Assembly: GCA_019638615.1 (NCBI GenBank)
Contig: JAHBTL010000007.1
Location: 167,809 to 231,808 of the forward strand
Length of the DNA stretch: 64,000 nt
Direction of reading: 5' to 3'
From: Chitinophagaceae bacterium
GTDB lineage: Bacteria > Bacteroidota > Bacteroidia > Chitinophagales > Chitinophagaceae
The notes under the pieces are model-generated. The model made no database searches and was not told where the DNA came from. It saw only the letters and a program-made list of their open reading frames with translations. Positions 35,905 through 45,720 of this stretch are shown here, piece after piece; positions within the stretch are counted from its first letter, which is position 1; every line of letters starts with the position of its first letter. A program made the position numbers and the translations under genes.

Positions 35905-36283
35905 GCCTGAACAATTGAAATTTAAATAGGTGGCAAACTTCGGAAATAAGTTTGAAACTCACACCGTTACTGATGAGTTTTTACCAATAACTCTTTTTTT
36001 CAGAGAATTTGCCCCGATGCATCGCTTAAGCTGTTGCCGGCAGGTCTTTTACCGCTCGGCTAATGGCTTATTGTATGCAATTAATTATCAACTGTTAAGA
36101 AAATAACAAATATCAATAATAACAGTGCAGACGGAGGGATTGAATTTGGTGGAATGGCATAGTCTTTGTTTCTTTACGGTATCCAATTGTATTTCCAATT
36201 CCCCTCTTGAAAAATAACATTTATTTCCTACTCCTACTGGCGCCAAGCTATAATGTTATTTTTTAACTTAAAAGACTTCAGAC
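35905..36283. other. Intergenic region before the small lipoprotein
   Basis: About 380 bases, mostly AT-rich. Besides the candidate promoter at 36140-36168 I see no RNA gene or repeat. The mRNA leader of the small lipoprotein would be roughly 110 bases. Confidence 0.4.
36140..36168 (+). promoter_or_regulatory. Candidate promoter of the small lipoprotein gene
   Basis: TTG (36140-36142), 18 bases, then AGTCTTTG (36161-36168), preceded by a T. It keeps the TTTG core of the Bacteroidota -7 box but is imperfect in the TA part. Confidence 0.35.
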
Positions 36284-36409
36284 ATGAAAAAGATTTTAGC
36301 AGTTGCCCTGGTTGTTATTACATTGGCAGCAACATTTACTTCCTGCAGCTCCTCCAGGAGTGCAAGAGGCGGTTGCAAAGCAACCGGTGGAATGGTTGGC
36401 TACAGGTAA
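36284..36409 (+). CDS. Very small lipoprotein (41 residues)
   Basis: A 41-codon gene: MKKILAVALVVITLAATFTS then CSSS, a textbook lipoprotein signal with the lipidated cysteine at residue 21. The mature peptide would be only 21 residues, rich in Ser, Gly and Arg, with a second Cys and ending KATGGMVGYR. It is supported as a real gene by its ATG, the intact lipobox, a candidate promoter 110 bases upstream, and a strong terminator 33 bases after its stop codon. Function unknown; very short lipoproteins of this kind are frequent in Bacteroidota and are often missed. Confidence 0.75.
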   Translation: MKKILAVALVVITLAATFTSCSSSRSARGGCKATGGMVGYR

Positions 36410-36441
36410 AAAACGTAATACCGTATTGTAGAGAAATCAGT

Positions 36442-36473
36442 AAGGTTATCTGTGTGAACGATAACCTTTTTTA
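36442..36473 (+). terminator. Intrinsic terminator after the small lipoprotein gene
   Basis: AAGGTTATC (36442-36450) pairs with GATAACCTT (36460-36468) around a 9-base loop, followed by a run of T. It also lies at the 3' end of the convergent GH30 gene (stop at 36477). Confidence 0.8.
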
Positions 36474-36476
36474 TTT

Positions 36477-38024
36477 TTAATAAGGGGAAACAATAGTTAC
36501 CACGCTTTCTGCAGGAAGTATAACATTACTGTCTGAAGCAGTACTTTTGGTAAGGTCCTGTGTTGCAGTTGTTGTATAAATGTTTACAGGCTTTGACCCA
36601 CTTTGCCCGGAGACTGTGGCAATATTACAACTTAGATTTTTTTGCCGGTTACTTTCATTAACGGCCACGATCACTATTTGCCTTTTGCTTTCATCAATAT
36701 AGGCTGAAGCATATACTCCTGGTGAAGACAACCGGAGCTCCGCTCTTTTCATGCCCGGCCGTATAAAGCGACTGTAATTACCTAAAGCCCACATTATCTT
36801 GCTGCTATAGTATTTTCCACCTGTTTTATTCATATCAATATATACCAGTCCATCTTTATAATCATATGGTGATATTGCCAGCCACCATTGCCAGGCTGCA
36901 GCATTGGCATTTACAAGATCGTTATACAGCAACTTTGCAACATACAGCGCAGGCTTTATGCCAGGGTCTTTTCCTTCACCTTTAATATCACCGCTGTTGT
37001 CACCCAAAATACAATATTCCGATTGCCAGAATTTTAACCCGTTGATTTGAGATATAGTATTGGATACCTGTTGGCGGGTTTTAACCGCCGTCTCAAAAGG
37101 TGAGCTGGTAAAATAGCTATGTGCCGCTACTGTTTTGCTTACATGAGGCAGGCTGCCAACATAATCAGGCGATGCTTCATTGAAGAAAGCATTCACCTGG
37201 CTGCCCTTGCCGGGTTTATCCCGGTCTTCAAACAAATAATAATATTCCCCTGCTTCGGGTAAAAGAATTTGGGTAGCAAGCTGGTTATCCCGGAACGCTT
37301 TATCAACAGACTTTACCACAGCGCTTATGTCAGCATTATAATAAGGGCTACCTTCCTGTCCGCCATCACTCCAGTCCCATTGTGGCTCATTTACCGGGCT
37401 TATATAGTTGAAATCAACTCCGGATCTTTGTTTAACGCCTTTAATCGCGGCAACTATATAATTGGCGAAATCATCATAATGCTCATTACCTATATTACAA
37501 ACTTTATTGCTGGCAAAAGCTTTACCATTTCGCGTGTACTGCACCGGCGGGCTGTTATAAAAGCCAATAAAATCTTTTACGCCTCTTTGTTTGGCCGCCT
37601 GTAAAAACCATACCTGTCCCTGTTGGCGGCTCCAGTTATAATTATTACCTGCATCTAAAAAAGATTCCGCCCTGCGCCATTCATCTTTGATGCCGCTTGC
37701 TTCGCCTTGTTGCGCACTGCCCGCACCAAAATTAAAACGCCATGCAGAAAGCCCTATGCCTTTAGGTGAGCCATCCTGCAGCGTATCCATACTGAATAAC
37801 CAGTCCGCGATCGCATTCTTTTTATCATCCGGCCAATTGCCTACAAACTGGCATGACCATGCATCAGAAGCTGCGAAATTATCTATGGTTTGAAAAGTGA
37901 GCGCAGGATCAACGGTAACCATTATCGCTGTATCACTTGTTTCTTTTATTATTTCCTTGTTATTGCAGGCGGTCAGTGCTAATACCGCTGCAGGTATAAA
38001 GAGGTATGATACTGATTTGTACAT
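36477..38024 (-). CDS. Glycoside hydrolase family 30 lipoprotein
   Basis: A 515-residue GH30 enzyme with a lipoprotein signal (LFIPAAVLALTAC, Cys at about residue 20). The TIM barrel shows IDNFAASDAWSCQFVG near the N-terminus, an acid/base Glu at E213 (ISPVNEPQWDW) and a nucleophile Glu at E336 (FWQSEYCILG), both at the expected strand ends. A C-terminal beta domain follows from about residue 415. GH30 covers several activities, including endo-beta-1,6-galactanase, glucuronoxylanase and beta-glucosidase-like enzymes; the subfamily cannot be told by eye. It is the last gene of the PUL, 19 bases after GH2. Confidence 0.88.
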   Translation of the reverse strand: MYKSVSYLFIPAAVLALTACNNKEIIKETSDTAIMVTVDPALTFQTIDNFAASDAWSCQFVGNWPDDKKNAIADWLFSMDTLQDGSPKGIGLSAWRFNFGAGSAQQGEASGIKDEWRRAESFLDAGNNYNWSRQQGQVWFLQAAKQRGVKDFIGFYNSPPVQYTRNGKAFASNKVCNIGNEHYDDFANYIVAAIKGVKQRSGVDFNYISPVNEPQWDWSDGGQEGSPYYNADISAVVKSVDKAFRDNQLATQILLPEAGEYYYLFEDRDKPGKGSQVNAFFNEASPDYVGSLPHVSKTVAAHSYFTSSPFETAVKTRQQVSNTISQINGLKFWQSEYCILGDNSGDIKGEGKDPGIKPALYVAKLLYNDLVNANAAAWQWWLAISPYDYKDGLVYIDMNKTGGKYYSSKIMWALGNYSRFIRPGMKRAELRLSSPGVYASAYIDESKRQIVIVAVNESNRQKNLSCNIATVSGQSGSKPVNIYTTTATQDLTKSTASDSNVILPAESVVTIVSPY

Positions 38025-38043
38025 CCGTGGCTATATTAAAGTG

Positions 38044-40470
38044 TTACTTTGCCTTTATGTTTATAGTGGCTGTTTTAAGCCAGGGCGATGAAAAGGAAAT
38101 ATTAATATCACCTTCACCGGTTGCTTCCACATATGCAATCAATCTTCCGCGAAAAACACGCTGGCTGTTATCAGTATAATTGCCCGTATCTGTATTATCG
38201 CCTGCTTCCAGCCCAAGTAATTTACCCGGGCCTTCAATACGGCAGTTCAACATATTATCTGCTAGTACCGCCGGTATGCCATTATCATCAAACAACTGTA
38301 CTTCGATTTGCGCTACCCCTCTTTGTTTACTGATTTCATTTTTGTATGCTGCAAGCGAAATAGCTGTTGGTGCGCCGGAAGTACGAATAGTTTGTTCGGC
38401 AATTTCTTTATTGTCAGCATTGTATCCTTTTACGGTTAAGGTTCCCGGCTTGTATGGTATATCCCAGTATATAATGCCGGTATTATCATCATAAGGCTTT
38501 ACATCTCCCACCGGCTGGTTGTTGAGAAATAGCTGCGCTTTTGCAGCATTGGTATAGCTTACTACACGAACCTGCTCTCCTTCTTCATAATTCCATATCG
38601 GCCAGGCATCTGCTGATGGGGGCATTTGTTGCCTGCGGTTAATATAAGTACCCACATACATAACAGGTTTATCACTCCATAATGACTGGCGGAAATATCC
38701 TCTTGGTTTTATCCATCCTCCCAGGTTCAGTAAACCTGCGCTGGAACCTCTTGCAGGCCAACGACCGGATTCTCCGAGGTAATCAATACCTGTCCACAGA
38801 AACTGCCCGAATATATATTCCTTGTCTCTCACCGCTTTCCATGCAGGCATATCATGCCGGTTTTCACTTCCGTACAATATCCTTTTAGGATAGGTTGCAT
38901 GATCCTTATCATACCTGTTCTCCGTATAATTATAGCCTGCTACATCCACCGCATCCGGGTATCCGGTAAAGTTACTCATTACAACTCCGGCAAGTGCAGC
39001 CGTTGATGGTCGCGTAGTATCATTTGCTTTTACTACCTCCACTAATTTTTTTGCAATAATGCCTAACTCCATAGCATCAGGATTATTACGTAAATACTTG
39101 CCAAATACCTGCTGACCTATTGTAGCGCTGTCTAATACAGGATGTGAGTATGGGTCGTTCGGGTAGTCTACCTCGTTACCTATACTCCACATAATAATCG
39201 AAGGATGTCGCCTGTCGCGAAGGATCATGTCAGCAAGATCTTTTTCTCCCCATTCTTCAAAATAAGGCGCATAGCCATCAAAGCCCGGAGTGCCTACGTT
39301 CCATCCTTCTATCCATTTCTTTTTTGGATACTTCCATTCGTCAAAAGCTTCATCCATTACCAATAATCCTAACTCATCACACAAGTCATATATATCAGGG
39401 TTTTGCGGATTATGGCTGGCTCTTATGGCATTCACGCCTATTGATTTTAAGGTCTTCAATCTTCGCTCCCATACTTCCTTTGGTACGGCAGCACCAAGCA
39501 CACCTGCATCATGATGTATGCATACACCTTTAAGCTTCATCCATTTTCCGTTTAATGCAAAACCTTTGTTGGCATCGAAAGCAAGTGTGCGAAAACCAAC
39601 AGAGGTTATTTCTTCATCAACTACTACCTTATTGCTTACAATAGTTGTTTTAAGGATATATAAATTAGGAGACAGATCAGACCACGCTTTGGCAGCAGGC
39701 ACCGTAATGCGTGTATTGATCACCTGGCTGCTACCGGCTTTAACCTGTGCTTTTACGCTGGATTTTGCTATTAATTTATCGTTGCCTTTCTCATAAATTT
39801 CCTGCAGCAATGTTATTGAAGCAGCTTGTGCGGCATTATTCTGAACCGTGCTGCCCACAATTACATGAGCAGCTTTGCTATCCATACGGCTTGTGTAATA
39901 ATTGGTGCCCCATTGCTGAAGATGAACTTTACTGGTAGTTTGCAGATAAACATTACGCACAATCCCTGAACCCGCATACCATCGTGCATCGTTATATCTT
40001 GAACGATCTACGCGAACAGCTATAACATTCGAATCTCCGTATGTAAGATCAGCACTAAGATTGTAAGAAAAGGAAACATATCCGTTAGGCCGCCTGCCTA
40101 TGCTTTTACCATTGATGAAAACTTCACTATTGTTGGATATTCCTTCAAAATAGATACTGACTTCTTTCCCCCTTTTTTCGGCAGGTATAAAAAAAGATTT
40201 TCTATACCAGCCGATGCCACCCGGCAAATAACCGGCTGCGCTTGCCAATGAAGGATTCAACGGTTCTTTTACCGACCAGTCATGAGGGAGGTTTACTGTT
40301 GTCCACCTGGAATCGTTGAACGTTACTGCTTCGCCCTGCTTCACATCACTCTTAATGAATTTCCAATCGTTATTGAATAACTGAACTTCCCTTGTATTTT
40401 GCGCTGCGGTAAATATTGGCAAGAACGCAGGAAAAAATAGCCATATTAAGATCGAAACAAATCTCATCAT
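38044..40470 (-). CDS. Glycoside hydrolase family 2 (beta-galactosidase-like)
   Basis: An 808-residue exported GH2 enzyme. After a signal peptide ending near FTAAQ come the sugar-binding jelly roll (~30-190), the immunoglobulin-like domain, and the catalytic TIM barrel (~300-600). The acid/base is E433 in WSIGNEVDYP and the nucleophile is E536 in LYGSENRHD. Upstream conserved segments are VNAIRASHNPQNPDIYDLCD and LVMDEAFDEW. The C-terminal part (~630-808) includes DUF4982-like beta domains. Probably an exo-acting beta-galactosidase that works on oligosaccharides in the periplasm. It follows susD after a terminator-like hairpin and is paired with GH30. Confidence 0.92.
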   Translation of the reverse strand: MMRFVSILIWLFFPAFLPIFTAAQNTREVQLFNNDWKFIKSDVKQGEAVTFNDSRWTTVNLPHDWSVKEPLNPSLASAAGYLPGGIGWYRKSFFIPAEKRGKEVSIYFEGISNNSEVFINGKSIGRRPNGYVSFSYNLSADLTYGDSNVIAVRVDRSRYNDARWYAGSGIVRNVYLQTTSKVHLQQWGTNYYTSRMDSKAAHVIVGSTVQNNAAQAASITLLQEIYEKGNDKLIAKSSVKAQVKAGSSQVINTRITVPAAKAWSDLSPNLYILKTTIVSNKVVVDEEITSVGFRTLAFDANKGFALNGKWMKLKGVCIHHDAGVLGAAVPKEVWERRLKTLKSIGVNAIRASHNPQNPDIYDLCDELGLLVMDEAFDEWKYPKKKWIEGWNVGTPGFDGYAPYFEEWGEKDLADMILRDRRHPSIIMWSIGNEVDYPNDPYSHPVLDSATIGQQVFGKYLRNNPDAMELGIIAKKLVEVVKANDTTRPSTAALAGVVMSNFTGYPDAVDVAGYNYTENRYDKDHATYPKRILYGSENRHDMPAWKAVRDKEYIFGQFLWTGIDYLGESGRWPARGSSAGLLNLGGWIKPRGYFRQSLWSDKPVMYVGTYINRRQQMPPSADAWPIWNYEEGEQVRVVSYTNAAKAQLFLNNQPVGDVKPYDDNTGIIYWDIPYKPGTLTVKGYNADNKEIAEQTIRTSGAPTAISLAAYKNEISKQRGVAQIEVQLFDDNGIPAVLADNMLNCRIEGPGKLLGLEAGDNTDTGNYTDNSQRVFRGRLIAYVEATGEGDINISFSSPWLKTATINIKAK

Positions 40471-40676
40471 ATAAATTTTACGTTAGAATATATAAGCAGC
40501 AGCGTATAGTTGCAATGATTACGAAATCAAACCAGGTGCTGAAAAAGAGATTAGCAATATACCGGTGTCATGTCAACCAAACTATGTCGGTATATTGTCG
40601 TGAAAGGGTAGAGGTGAAACGAACTTTCACACCTCACATTTCACATAGCGCTATATTATACTTTCATATAAAGAAT

Positions 40677-40714
40677 AAAAGAGAACGTTCTGGTTCACAG
40701 GTTCGTTCTCTTTT
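40677..40714 (-). terminator. Hairpin between susD and the GH2 gene
   Basis: AAAAGAGAACG (40677-40687) pairs perfectly over 11 bp with CGTTCTCTTTT (40704-40714). On the minus strand it lies 34 bases after the susD stop codon and ends in a T-rich arm. It may terminate most transcripts after susCD, so that the enzyme genes are expressed less. Confidence 0.7.
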
Positions 40715-40747
40715 AACACTGGTGTTTATATTAGCTGATCACAGGTT

Positions 40748-42436
40748 TTAGTAGCCTGTGTTTTGCTGTATTTTATTATTGGATGCCTGTATTTCAGCAA
40801 GCGGCACAGGGAGCCAGTAATGTTTGTGCTGAAAAGCGCGACCATCAAGAGCAACCTTTTTTTCGTAAGTTAAGTTAGCTCCATTTTTGGTAACAGTAAT
40901 TCCTTCTGCGGGTTCATTTTCCGTAACCTCTGCGATCTGCCATCTTCTTACATCATAAAAACGATGTTCTTCAAAAGCGAGCTCTACTCTTCTTTCGTAA
41001 CGGATATGATCCCGCATTTGTTGCTGTGTGGCAGTTACCGGCACATCGGGCATTCCTGCCCTTGAACGTACAAGGTTAACCGCAGCTCTCGCAGTAAGCG
41101 AGCCACCTGCCGGAACAACACCCGGCCCTGCAGATTCATTGGCGGCTTCGGCATAGTTCAGCAATATTTCTGCATAGCGGAAATAATACCAGGGCTGAAA
41201 ACCAGCATTGCCCCAGGGGTTCTGTAACGGATAATTATCATTCATGAACTTCTTAAGATAATAGCCGGTCTTGGAAGTGTTCCAGTTTTCCGGGCCATCC
41301 TTACTGTCTTTGCCGCCGGGTATAAATGTTTCAATTGTTGATCCGCGATAGGCAGCTCCGTCATATAAGATGGTTTCATAAAAACGGGGATCCCTGTCTT
41401 TATATGGTGCAGCTTTATGAGCAGCATTGTTCCAGTCAAAAGGTGTTCCATCCATCATTTCATAATCATCTACAATATTTTGCATTGGCAAATTTCCGCC
41501 CCATCCACCATAACCATTAGGACCGTTGGAAATCTCCAGGTGTACGTGCAGCGCATCTTTCATATAGAAGCGCACAAATATAGCCTCGCTGTTATGTGCA
41601 TCTAAAAATAATTTACCATAACCGCCTGTATATAAGCTATACTTGTTCATAGCAATCACCTGCTGAGCGGCTGTAACCGCAGCATCCCAGGTGCCTGCAT
41701 TGTATAACGGACTTGCAGCGTATAAAGTTAACCTCGACTTTAATGCATACGCTGCTCCCCTGGTAGCACGACCTTCGGCCCAGGAAGCATCATTGTCTAC
41801 AGGCAACAACGATGCTGCTTCGTCCAGCTCAGTCAATACGTAGCTTAAACTTTCGCTTATTGATTTTCTTTCAAACAGCGCAGGATCCTGCAGATCATCA
41901 CTAAGATTATATACTTTATCACCCATCAGCACAACACCGCCGTAATTCCTGATCAGGTCATGATATCGGAAAGCGCGAATAAATCTCAATTCACCCAGCA
42001 AGCGGCTTTTGCCTGTTTCGCTCATCACAACATCCGGCAACGCATTGATGGCAAAGTTGCATTCACGTATGCTTCTGTAGCTTCTTCCCCACAGCTGCCC
42101 GGCAATACCAAGGTTCTCCGGCGCCAGTTGCCCGCGCTGGATCAGCCAGGTGGCATCATCGTTATTATAGATAGATTCGTCGGTCAATGAGCTCCACATG
42201 GCATATTCAAATCCCCTTCCAAAACCGGGGTTGCTGCCTTCCCCTTCTTTATCCGCTAGTCTTTCGCCCATATACCGGTTGGTAACAAAGTTGATAAACA
42301 AAGATGAATCTGCCAGCAGCGATTCCTCTGAAACCCTGTCTGTAGGACTTACGTTCAGGAAGTCTTTTTTACATGAAGCAGTTGTTACACAAATAACAGC
42401 TACTATAGCTATATTTCTGAATAATGTACGTTTCAT
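40748..42436 (-). CDS. SusD/RagB family nutrient-binding lipoprotein
   Basis: A 562-residue SusD-type lipoprotein. The N-terminal signal ends in CVTTASC, with Cys at about residue 22. Family motifs are RFIRAFRYHDLIRNYGGVVL in the first third, the central TPR-like helices, YFRYAEILLNYAEAANES, and IRYERRVELAFEEHRFYDVR toward the C-terminus, with the final LPVPLAEIQASNNKIQQNTG. It caps the adjacent SusC and selects the glycan. It starts 17 bases after the susC stop codon and is followed by an intrinsic hairpin. Confidence 0.94.
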   Translation of the reverse strand: MKRTLFRNIAIVAVICVTTASCKKDFLNVSPTDRVSEESLLADSSLFINFVTNRYMGERLADKEGEGSNPGFGRGFEYAMWSSLTDESIYNNDDATWLIQRGQLAPENLGIAGQLWGRSYRSIRECNFAINALPDVVMSETGKSRLLGELRFIRAFRYHDLIRNYGGVVLMGDKVYNLSDDLQDPALFERKSISESLSYVLTELDEAASLLPVDNDASWAEGRATRGAAYALKSRLTLYAASPLYNAGTWDAAVTAAQQVIAMNKYSLYTGGYGKLFLDAHNSEAIFVRFYMKDALHVHLEISNGPNGYGGWGGNLPMQNIVDDYEMMDGTPFDWNNAAHKAAPYKDRDPRFYETILYDGAAYRGSTIETFIPGGKDSKDGPENWNTSKTGYYLKKFMNDNYPLQNPWGNAGFQPWYYFRYAEILLNYAEAANESAGPGVVPAGGSLTARAAVNLVRSRAGMPDVPVTATQQQMRDHIRYERRVELAFEEHRFYDVRRWQIAEVTENEPAEGITVTKNGANLTYEKKVALDGRAFQHKHYWLPVPLAEIQASNNKIQQNTGY

Positions 42437-42453
42437 TGCTTTAGTTTAAATGA

Positions 42454-45400
42454 TTAGAACCTAACGTTAAGGCCTACGTTAATAATCCTTTGCTGCGGAT
42501 AGAACTGACCGCTCCCGCTGTTACCTTCAGGATCGTAATCTTTAACCTTTGTGATAGTAAACAGGTTGAAACCGTTTACATATAACCTGGCTGATTGCAT
42601 TTTAATTCTGCCCAGCCATCCGGGGGAGAAATTATATCCTAACTCTATATTTTTAAGCCTGAGAAAAGACGCGTTGTTCAGCCAGAAAGTGTTGGAATAC
42701 AAACCTCCGTTTATAGATGCAGACGCTCTTGTATCCACCCTCGGAAAGCTTCCGTTGGTGTTGGAAGGGCTCCACCGGTTATCTGCCCAACTGCTGTAAA
42801 AATTACCTACCGTACCCGACTCAGGCAGCACATACTGGCTTACTCTTGACTGGCCTGCAAATACTATAGCCAGGTCGAAATTTTTGTATTCTCCATTCAA
42901 CAAAAAACCGTAAGTAATTTCCGGAATGTTGCCGAATTTGGTTCTCACCCGGTCATCCGCCGTTATTGCACCATCTTTGTTGTAATCTTCATAAATCAAA
43001 TCACCCGGCTGCGCACCTGGCAAATGAGGGTATTTAGCAAGATCATCTTCTGAACGGAAAATGCCGATAGCATTATATAACAGGTAAGTATTTAACGGGC
43101 GCCCGGTTTGTCTTTGATGTTCCAGTGCACCTGTGGCTTCATCAACAAATATGATCTTGTTCTTTGCATACGTTATATTTCCGGATACACCCCAACGGAA
43201 ATCACCGCTTCTGCGGTTATATCCAAGCGTTGCCTCAATACCGTTGCTGTTTATCTTACCAATATTTTCAGAAGGTACAAGCGGCGTATTGGAGTTGGTA
43301 GCAAAAGGATTTACAATACCTGTTACATATGGAATAGAAGCATTTCTTACCGCGAGGATGTTATCTCTCTTTTGACTGAAATATATTAATTCAAGATTAA
43401 AGCCATTCAGGAAAGACGCTTCTATACCAACGTCTGTTTTAACAGCCTGCTCCCAGTGAATGCCGGGGTTGGCGAGTTTGGTTAAATTAATACCGGGTAC
43501 AATATTTCCGCCCAATACCAATTGATTGTAGAAAGAATAGTTGTTCAGGTATTGAAACAATCCTACATTGTCGTTACCCAAAATACCATAAGACGCTCTC
43601 AGCTTCAGGTTCTGGATAAAGTTTACATTCTCAAAAAAAGATTCTTTGGATACCACCCATCCCCCGGATACAGATGGGAAGAACCCAAATCTTTCCCCGG
43701 CAGGGAAAGTAGAGGAACCATCAATACGGGCCTGCGCATCAAACAAATATTTTTCTGCATAGTTATAACCGATCTTACCGATATAGCTCTGGCGGGTAAA
43801 GCGATAGCTGCCGCCGCTGTTGTTGCGGTCTGCTGCAGCCGCACCACCCTGGCTCAGCTCAGGGGTTTGCGTGGTAGGATAGTTTTCACGATAAGCGTCA
43901 AAAGTTTCTCTTTTAATTTCGCTTTGCTCATATCCCACAAAGCTGCTGATAGCATGCTCGCCAAAGCTTCTCTGGTAATTCAGCTTAATGTTTGAGGTAA
44001 CCTGGGTATAGTTTTCCTGCGATTCCTTAAGCGTTGCCCTGTTGTTGGAGCCGCCTACAATACGGGGAGTATATTCACCGGTATTATCGTTATAGCTGTA
44101 TACCTGGTAGGGTGTGGCAAAGATTTTACCGAAGTTCCATGATTTATCAATGGCAGCGAACCCGTCAACAGATAAACCTTCCACTGCGGCAATATTGTAA
44201 CTGCCTTTTAATATACCATTAAATACCTGTTTTGGATTTTTATTGAGACCGCCTGCATCGGTAGCCATCATAACAGGATTATTGCCTTCAATACCTGCCG
44301 AAGGAAGCCCGTTAGGGTAAACGGCAGGTATAATGGAATAAGCCCTGTATATAGAACGGAATATATCGCCTGCCCCTGTTGTGGGGAACCGGCGATCTTC
44401 TTCCCTGCCCGACAGGTAAAGCGATACTTTAAAATCTTTGGTAACATTAGCGTCTATATTGGAGCGAAAGCTATATTGCTGGTATTTGGTTGCCCCGTTT
44501 TTGTATAGTCCATCCTGGTACAGGCTGCCTAATGAAAAGTAATACCGTACGCTTTGAGAACCGCCGGTTATGGAAACATTCGCCTGGTTTTGCAACGCGG
44601 TCTTTTGCAGCGTGGCAGCAGCCCAATCAGTGTTCGGGTAATTTAACGGATCGGAACCGTTTGCAAATTTGGTGATTTCTTCGGCAGTATATTGCTGGTT
44701 CATGCCGCCGGCTTTATTATTATAATAAGCTATTTCGTTGGCAATGGTAGCATAGGTGGGCGCATCTGCCATTTTAGGCAAACGAGTAGGAGAAGAAAAG
44801 CCCTGGTTAAAGCTTGCGGAAATAACAGGCTTGCCTGATTTTCCCTGCTTTGTCGTAACAAGGATGACGCCATTGGCAGCACGGCTTCCGTAAATACTGG
44901 CAGAAGCATCTTTTAATACAGAGATACTTTCAATATCATTTGGGTTCAGCCTTTCCAGTCCGCCGATCTGACCGGGAATACCATCTACCACTATCAGCAC
45001 GTCATTGTTGCCGGTAGTAGCCAACCCTCTTACTGTAATGCCGGAACCATCGTAGCCGGGTTCCCCGCTTCTGTTATTTACTATAACGCCGGAAAAGCGA
45101 CCGGCAAGCGAGTTAGACACGTTGGCCTGCGGGCTTTTTACCAGGTCAGCGCCTTTAACGGTGGAAATAGAACCGGTAAGCGTAGCTTTTTTCTGGCTGC
45201 TGTAACCTACCACTATTACTTCACCGAGGCTGTTATCTGCAGGCGTTAAATTAACAGCGATACCTGTACGGTTGCTAACCGGTACTTCAATTTCTTTAAA
45301 ATTAATATGTGAAAAAACCAGTACGGCGTCAGAAGCCGCATCAATGCTGAAATTTCCATTGGCATCCGTAGTGGTTCCCTGAAGTGTGCTTTTTACTTTT

Positions 45401-45573
45401 ACTGACACATCAGCAACCGGCTCATTGCCATTTTTTACAGTACCGGTAATCGTTTGTTGTGCAAAAACCGGTTGCATCAGCCCGATGAAGAAAATAATAA
45501 AGAAAAGATTTCTGCAAACAAATCGCCTTTTACCCGGTAGTACCCGGAAACAGGCAAGCAGTAGTTGTTTCAT
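42454..45573 (-). CDS. SusC/RagA TonB-linked outer-membrane transporter
   Basis: A 1039-residue TonB-dependent transporter: signal peptide ending in PVFAQ, carboxypeptidase-regulatory-like domain (~45-115, ITGTVKNGNEPVADVSVKVK), plug with the SusC signature (VIVVGYSSQKKATLTGS; ESISVLKDASASIYGSRAAN), and a 22-strand barrel ending in INVGLNVRF. No STN domain is present, in contrast to the other SusC in this window, so it should not signal to a FecR. This agrees with control by the hybrid two-component regulator encoded just upstream. The ATG at 45573 is used; the frame opens one codon earlier with TTG. Confidence 0.95.
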   Translation of the reverse strand: MKQLLLACFRVLPGKRRFVCRNLFFIIFFIGLMQPVFAQQTITGTVKNGNEPVADVSVKVKSTLQGTTTDANGNFSIDAASDAVLVFSHINFKEIEVPVSNRTGIAVNLTPADNSLGEVIVVGYSSQKKATLTGSISTVKGADLVKSPQANVSNSLAGRFSGVIVNNRSGEPGYDGSGITVRGLATTGNNDVLIVVDGIPGQIGGLERLNPNDIESISVLKDASASIYGSRAANGVILVTTKQGKSGKPVISASFNQGFSSPTRLPKMADAPTYATIANEIAYYNNKAGGMNQQYTAEEITKFANGSDPLNYPNTDWAAATLQKTALQNQANVSITGGSQSVRYYFSLGSLYQDGLYKNGATKYQQYSFRSNIDANVTKDFKVSLYLSGREEDRRFPTTGAGDIFRSIYRAYSIIPAVYPNGLPSAGIEGNNPVMMATDAGGLNKNPKQVFNGILKGSYNIAAVEGLSVDGFAAIDKSWNFGKIFATPYQVYSYNDNTGEYTPRIVGGSNNRATLKESQENYTQVTSNIKLNYQRSFGEHAISSFVGYEQSEIKRETFDAYRENYPTTQTPELSQGGAAAADRNNSGGSYRFTRQSYIGKIGYNYAEKYLFDAQARIDGSSTFPAGERFGFFPSVSGGWVVSKESFFENVNFIQNLKLRASYGILGNDNVGLFQYLNNYSFYNQLVLGGNIVPGINLTKLANPGIHWEQAVKTDVGIEASFLNGFNLELIYFSQKRDNILAVRNASIPYVTGIVNPFATNSNTPLVPSENIGKINSNGIEATLGYNRRSGDFRWGVSGNITYAKNKIIFVDEATGALEHQRQTGRPLNTYLLYNAIGIFRSEDDLAKYPHLPGAQPGDLIYEDYNKDGAITADDRVRTKFGNIPEITYGFLLNGEYKNFDLAIVFAGQSRVSQYVLPESGTVGNFYSSWADNRWSPSNTNGSFPRVDTRASASINGGLYSNTFWLNNASFLRLKNIELGYNFSPGWLGRIKMQSARLYVNGFNLFTITKVKDYDPEGNSGSGQFYPQQRIINVGLNVRF

Positions 45574-45669
45574 CAATTACAGTTTTAGTTAATCGTTAAT
45601 TGTTTTGGGTATTTTAGTAATACCACGAAAATTGAACAACTAAAAGTAGCTATGGAAATAACAGTAAAT

Positions 45670-45703
45670 GGGGGGTAAAATGCTAAATTGAGGGGGGTAA
45701 AAT
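45670..45703. promoter_or_regulatory. Direct-repeat candidate operator upstream of susC
   Basis: Two identical 12-mers, GGGGGGTAAAAT, at 45670-45681 and 45692-45703, spaced 22 bases start to start (two helical turns), in an otherwise AT-rich gap. They lie 97-130 bases before the susC ATG. AraC-type regulators bind direct repeats of this kind, and the neighbouring gene encodes a hybrid regulator with an AraC domain. Confidence 0.6.
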
Positions 45704-45720
45704 CAGGAAAATGAAACTTT

